A DNA stretch of 64,000 nt from Planctomycetia bacterium (GTDB lineage Bacteria > Planctomycetota > Phycisphaerae > UBA1845 > Fen-1342), in assembly GCA_015709575.1 (NCBI GenBank), contig CP054190.1, forward strand, positions 434,001-498,000. The letters are read 5' to 3'. The notes beneath the pieces are model-generated. The model had not been told where the DNA came from. It did no database searches and saw nothing but the letters and a program-made list of their open reading frames with translations. Position numbers and translations under genes: made by a program. Below are positions 60,822 through 64,000 of the stretch, in pieces (the first letter of the stretch is position 1; every line of letters begins with the position of its first letter).

Positions 60822-63185
60822 TCACTCGCCGTCGCCCGCCACCGCCTGTGTTTGTCGCGGCTGCAGGCGCCGTCCCGGCCGAATCGCCGCGCCGACCCCC
60901 TGCACCAGCGCCGCCGCCCCGAACGGCTTTTGCACAAACCCCGCGATTTCATCGCGCGAGAAGCGTTGCACCGCCTCGTGCTCGCTGTAGCCGCTCGACA
61001 GCACCACCCGCACGTCCGGCCGAATCTCGCGCAACCGCGACAGCACTTCCTGTCCGCTCATGCCCGGCATGGTCAGGTCCAGCAGCACAACGTCGATCTC
61101 GTTCCCCCGCTCGCGGAAGAGCGCTACGCCGCCGGCGCCGTCGGCCGCCTGCAGCACCTGTGCACCCCGGCTGGTGAGCAACTCCGAAACCACGTCGCGG
61201 ATGTCCGGCTCGTCGTCGATCACCAGCACCGTCGCCCCGCCCGGAATCCGCGCCGGCGCGGGCGCGCCCGCCAGGTTTGCCGGTGCGGCCGCGGGCGCCG
61301 CCGTCGGAGCGATCGCCACCCGCCGCGTGGCCGGCAGCAGCACGAAAAACGTCGTCCCCTTGCCGGGCTGCGACGCGACCCGCACACAGCCGCGATGCGC
61401 CCGCACGATGCCCAGGATCATCGCCAGCCCCAGGCCGCGTCCGGTGAACTTGGTGGTGAAGAACGGATCGAAGATTCGAGCGGCGGTTTCGGCCGTCATG
61501 CCGCAGCCGTCATCCGTGACGCGCAGCTCGACGAATTCGCCGGCGGATACGTCGAACCCGGTGAACTCGGCCGCGATCTCCCGCCCGGAGAGCGAGCGCA
61601 TCGCGGTTACGAAGCGCACCCGCCCGGGCCGGTCGCCGATCGCTTCCGCGGCGTTGTTCAGCAGGTTGATGACCACCTGGTGAAGCTGTCCGGCGTCGGC
61701 GTCGATGGCCGGCAGCGGGTCCGCCAGCTCTGTCACGATCTTCACGTTTGGCCGCAGCGTCGCCGCGGCATACTCGACCACCTCGCGAATCAGCTCATTG
61801 AGCGCCGTCGGCCGGGCGTCGATCCGCGCCCCGCCGGCGAAGGTCAGCATCTGCCGCGTCAGGTCGCTGGCGCGGCGGCTGGCGTTCGAGATGCGCTGCA
61901 CGTAGCGGGCCGCCTCGCCGTCCGCGGCGACGCGCTCGTTCAGCAGCGATGTGTTGCACAGGATCGTGACCAGGAAATTGTTGAAATCGTGGGCGACCCC
62001 GCCGGCCAGGATGCCCAGGCTCTCGAGCTTCTGCGAGCGCCGCAGCGCCTCCTCGAGCCGCTCGCGCTCCGACACGTCGCGCACCATCGCGGCGATGATG
62101 TCGCTCTCGCCCGGCGCGCCGCGGATCAGCGTGAAAAACCACTCGCAGCGGATGTCGCTGCCGTCCGCCCGCAGGTTTCGCAGCAGTGCGAACCCGCCGG
62201 CCTCGCCGTTGGTCAGCCGGGCGTGGATCTCCTCGAGCGCCCCGCGATCCGTCGGCGCCGTGAGCAGCTCGCGCACGTCGCGCCCGATGGCGGCGGCCGC
62301 CACGTGTCCGAATATGGACGTGGCCGCGGCGTTCCATTCCTGCACGGCCCAGTCCGAGCGAAAGGCGACGTAGCCCAGCGGCATCCGCGCCACCAGCGCC
62401 GCGAAGCGCTCGTTGGCCCGCATCAGGCTCTGCTCGCTGCGCAGCCGCTCGGTCGCGTCGCGCGCGAATCCCACCATCACGCGCCGCCCCTCATCCGGCA
62501 GCAGGATCACGCTGGTCTCGAGCTGCAGCACGTGCCCGGCCTTGTGGCGATGTCCCGTGGGAACGTGATGATGCCCCGTCCGCAGTCGCGAGGCCGCCGT
62601 CTGCGACGTGGAGGGAACTTCGACGTCGCGCAGCCGCATCTGCAACAATTCGGCCGAGCTGTAGCCCAGCATGCGGCAAAAGGCGTCGTTCACCTCCACG
62701 AAGCGCCCGTCCGCCGATACCACGAAAAACCCGTCCATCGCGCTGCGCAGAATCGCCTCGTTCCGTCGCGACACCGAGTCCGCCGCCAGCGACGCGCGTT
62801 TTTCCTCGGTCACGTCGCGCAGCCAGATCGCCGCCCGTCCCGGGTCATTCGCGATCGGCGTCACCTCGGCCGCGTACCAGCGATCCTGCAGCGTGAATCG
62901 CACCGTCTGTAAGGTGCGCGAGTCGGCCGCCGCCTGCGCCGTCTGCCGCAGCGTCGCGGCCGCATCGTCCGGAAGCGTGCGGAGAATCTCGGCCGCATCC
63001 AGTCCGTCGGCCGCGGCGCGGCTCTCGATCACGCGCAGCTCGCGGTCCACCACGACCACGGCGCTCGGCAGCGCCACCGCCGCCAGCGACGGCGATTTCG
63101 TCTGCGCCGCCCGCGTCCGCCGCAGCAGCACCAGCAGCGCCCCCAGCACCGCCACGTTCACCAGCACGATCACCCAGTCCGTCAT
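60822..63185 (-). CDS. Hybrid sensor histidine kinase with three PAS domains and a receiver
   Basis: 787 residues from ATG 63185. One N-terminal membrane helix (WVIVLVNVAVLGALLVLL) is followed by three PAS-like domains (about 40-150, 155-275, 280-390; for example RDVEVPSTSQTAASR and VAFRSDWAVQEWNAAATSIF), then HisKA with phospho-His399 in GVAHDFNNFLVTIL, a HATPase with DDGCGMTAETAARIFDPFFT and TGRGLGLAMILGIV, and a receiver with Asp703 in VVLLDLTMPGMSG. It should sense a signal through the PAS domains and phosphorylate itself and then its own receiver. No separate response regulator follows, so the output step is unknown. The TPR gene overlaps its start by four bases (ATGA), giving coupled translation. 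Confidence 0.92.
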   Translation of the reverse strand: MTDWVIVLVNVAVLGALLVLLRRTRAAQTKSPSLAAVALPSAVVVVDRELRVIESRAAADGLDAAEILRTLPDDAAATLRQTAQAAADSRTLQTVRFTLQDRWYAAEVTPIANDPGRAAIWLRDVTEEKRASLAADSVSRRNEAILRSAMDGFFVVSADGRFVEVNDAFCRMLGYSSAELLQMRLRDVEVPSTSQTAASRLRTGHHHVPTGHRHKAGHVLQLETSVILLPDEGRRVMVGFARDATERLRSEQSLMRANERFAALVARMPLGYVAFRSDWAVQEWNAAATSIFGHVAAAAIGRDVRELLTAPTDRGALEEIHARLTNGEAGGFALLRNLRADGSDIRCEWFFTLIRGAPGESDIIAAMVRDVSERERLEEALRRSQKLESLGILAGGVAHDFNNFLVTILCNTSLLNERVAADGEAARYVQRISNASRRASDLTRQMLTFAGGARIDARPTALNELIREVVEYAAATLRPNVKIVTELADPLPAIDADAGQLHQVVINLLNNAAEAIGDRPGRVRFVTAMRSLSGREIAAEFTGFDVSAGEFVELRVTDDGCGMTAETAARIFDPFFTTKFTGRGLGLAMILGIVRAHRGCVRVASQPGKGTTFFVLLPATRRVAIAPTAAPAAAPANLAGAPAPARIPGGATVLVIDDEPDIRDVVSELLTSRGAQVLQAADGAGGVALFRERGNEIDVVLLDLTMPGMSGQEVLSRLREIRPDVRVVLSSGYSEHEAVQRFSRDEIAGFVQKPFGAAALVQGVGAAIRPGRRLQPRQTQAVAGDGE

Positions 63186-64000
63186 GCCCGCCCCCCCTCG
63201 CTCCCCGCACGCGCCTGTGCGCGCGTTGCCGCGGCCTGCTGCCCGCGCCCCAGCGCGTCGAGCGCTTGCGCCTCCTGCTCCAGCGCGCTCCGCTGCATCC
63301 GCTCGTTGCCATGACGCTCGGCCAGCTCGCGGCGCATCTGCGCGCAGCGCAGTGCCTCAGGGGCGTCCCCGCATTGCAGGTTCAGGTCCGCAATGTATTC
63401 ATACACGCGCGCCAGCCCGTTCCAGAAGTCGGTGGTCGAGAGCATCACCAGCGCCGACGCCAGTTCCAGCCGCGCCGGCTCCGGCCGTCCGGCCAGCGCC
63501 GCCGTGCGCCCGATGTTCATGTGGCTGACCCCGACGTTGATGCGGTCGCCGGCCTCCTCGGCCAGCGCCAGCGCCCGGCGGAAGCAGTCGATCGCTTCGT
63601 CATGGCGCTGCTGCGACTGCAGAACCTGTCCCAGCCCCGTCGTCGGCCCGATCCGCCCGACCAGGGCGCCCAGCGATCGGTGCGCGTGCACGGCCCGCTC
63701 GAAGGCGCCGCGGGCCTCATCCAGCCGGCCGAGCTGGAACAGCGAGAATCCCAGATTGCTGTAGATGTTCGCCAGCTCCGATTTCAGACCGACCGATTCG
63801 GCGGTCTGCGCAGCGCGCAGGCAGTGCTCATGCGCCTGCGCGTACGCGCCGCGGTAATAGTGCATCACGCCGAGATTCGCACGCGCTTCGACCGCCTGCC
63901 GCACGTCGCCGCGCGCCTGCGCCAGCGACTCCTGCCGCCGGTGATACCGCTCGGCGTCATCGTAGCGGCCCAGCCGCGCGCACGCCGCGCCCGCGTATTG
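63182..64000 (-). CDS. Tetratricopeptide-repeat protein, partial (continues beyond the window)
   Basis: The minus-strand reading from 64000 down to the stop at 63182 is open throughout, about 272 visible residues. It is made of TPR units of 34-40 residues (for example ANLGVMHYYRGAYAQAHEHC; IYSNLGFSLFQLGRLDEARG; AIDCFRRALALAEEAGDRIN; VGVSHMNIGRTAALAGRPEP), ending in an Ala/Arg-rich tail. The N-terminus lies outside the window, so an adenylate-cyclase, kinase or AAA-type domain could be attached there. Its stop overlaps the start of the histidine kinase, so the two proteins probably work together as a signalling pair. Confidence 0.85.
   Translation of the reverse strand, partial: QYAGAACARLGRYDDAERYHRRQESLAQARGDVRQAVEARANLGVMHYYRGAYAQAHEHCLRAAQTAESVGLKSELANIYSNLGFSLFQLGRLDEARGAFERAVHAHRSLGALVGRIGPTTGLGQVLQSQQRHDEAIDCFRRALALAEEAGDRINVGVSHMNIGRTAALAGRPEPARLELASALVMLSTTDFWNGLARVYEYIADLNLQCGDAPEALRCAQMRRELAERHGNERMQRSALEQEAQALDALGRGQQAAATRAQARAGSEGGRA

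Noticed and set aside
1..64000. tRNA or rRNA genes
   Set aside because: I looked for T-loop-like ggttcga patterns and acceptor-stem context and found none convincing; the ggttcgaa near 34463 lacks matching arms.

Overview
The window is GC-rich bacterial DNA that looks like a member of the Planctomycetota, probably the Phycisphaerae side. I infer this from several traits together: secreted proteins ending in paired dockerin-like repeats of the form NFDIDPFVLAL, a PEP-CTERM protein, prepilin-like proteins with the H-X9-DG C-terminal motif, a two-domain DUF1080 protein, a sialate O-acetylesterase, a rhomboid relative with the planctomycete-type C-terminal tail, and an Asp-box LspA with a large periplasmic insert. 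An LpxL/HtrB-type acyltransferase and an OmpA-like lipoprotein point to a Gram-negative envelope. I found no tRNA, rRNA, CRISPR array or replication origin.

Layout. 1-15.3 kb: the 5' part of homogentisate dioxygenase, then mostly exported proteins (amidase with dockerin tail, PEP-CTERM protein, Asn-rich secreted protein, sugar-binding-like lipoprotein, subtilase, Kelch lipoprotein, small lipoprotein). 15.3-17 kb: lspA behind a DksA/TraR-like gene. 17.2-21.3 kb: a tight five-gene plus-strand cluster with a Ser/Thr kinase, two zinc-ribbon proteins and two helical proteins that may be ESCRT-III/PspA-like. 21.4-27.8 kb: a polytopic membrane protein, a Cys-rich dockerin protein and a large GH15-like glycosidase. 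28-32.3 kb: a TPR-like membrane protein, galactokinase and sialate O-acetylesterase in one direction. 32.3-34.8 kb: a repeat island holding a broken IS4-type element with intact ends. 34.8-44.3 kb: a rhodanese-hydrolase fusion, an inactive-looking rhomboid, a YlbF protein, a GT39-type glycosyltransferase, an LpxL-type acyltransferase and a FemAB/GNAT-like protein. 44.8-53.5 kb: a methyltransferase, a DUF1080 protein, an adenine-methyltransferase/PIN nuclease pair, a cysteine desulfurase and two divergent prepilin-like genes. 54-64 kb: a DUF885 peptidase, an OmpA lipoprotein, carB, and a hybrid histidine kinase coupled to a TPR protein.

Functional themes. Much of the window serves the cell surface: lipoprotein processing (LspA), polysaccharide degradation (GH15-like, sialate esterase), extracellular proteolysis, peptidoglycan amidase, and outer-membrane lipid and glycan synthesis. 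Two clusters look least described: the kinase/zinc-ribbon/helical-protein cluster at 17.2-21.3 kb and the methyltransferase-PIN pair at 47.1-50.3 kb. Non-coding space is rich in dispersed nested-hairpin repeats of at least three families (5.1, 32.3, 34, 44.5, 53.6 kb), and the IS element sits inside one copy with a 9-bp target duplication. Operon assignments rest on spacing and overlap only.
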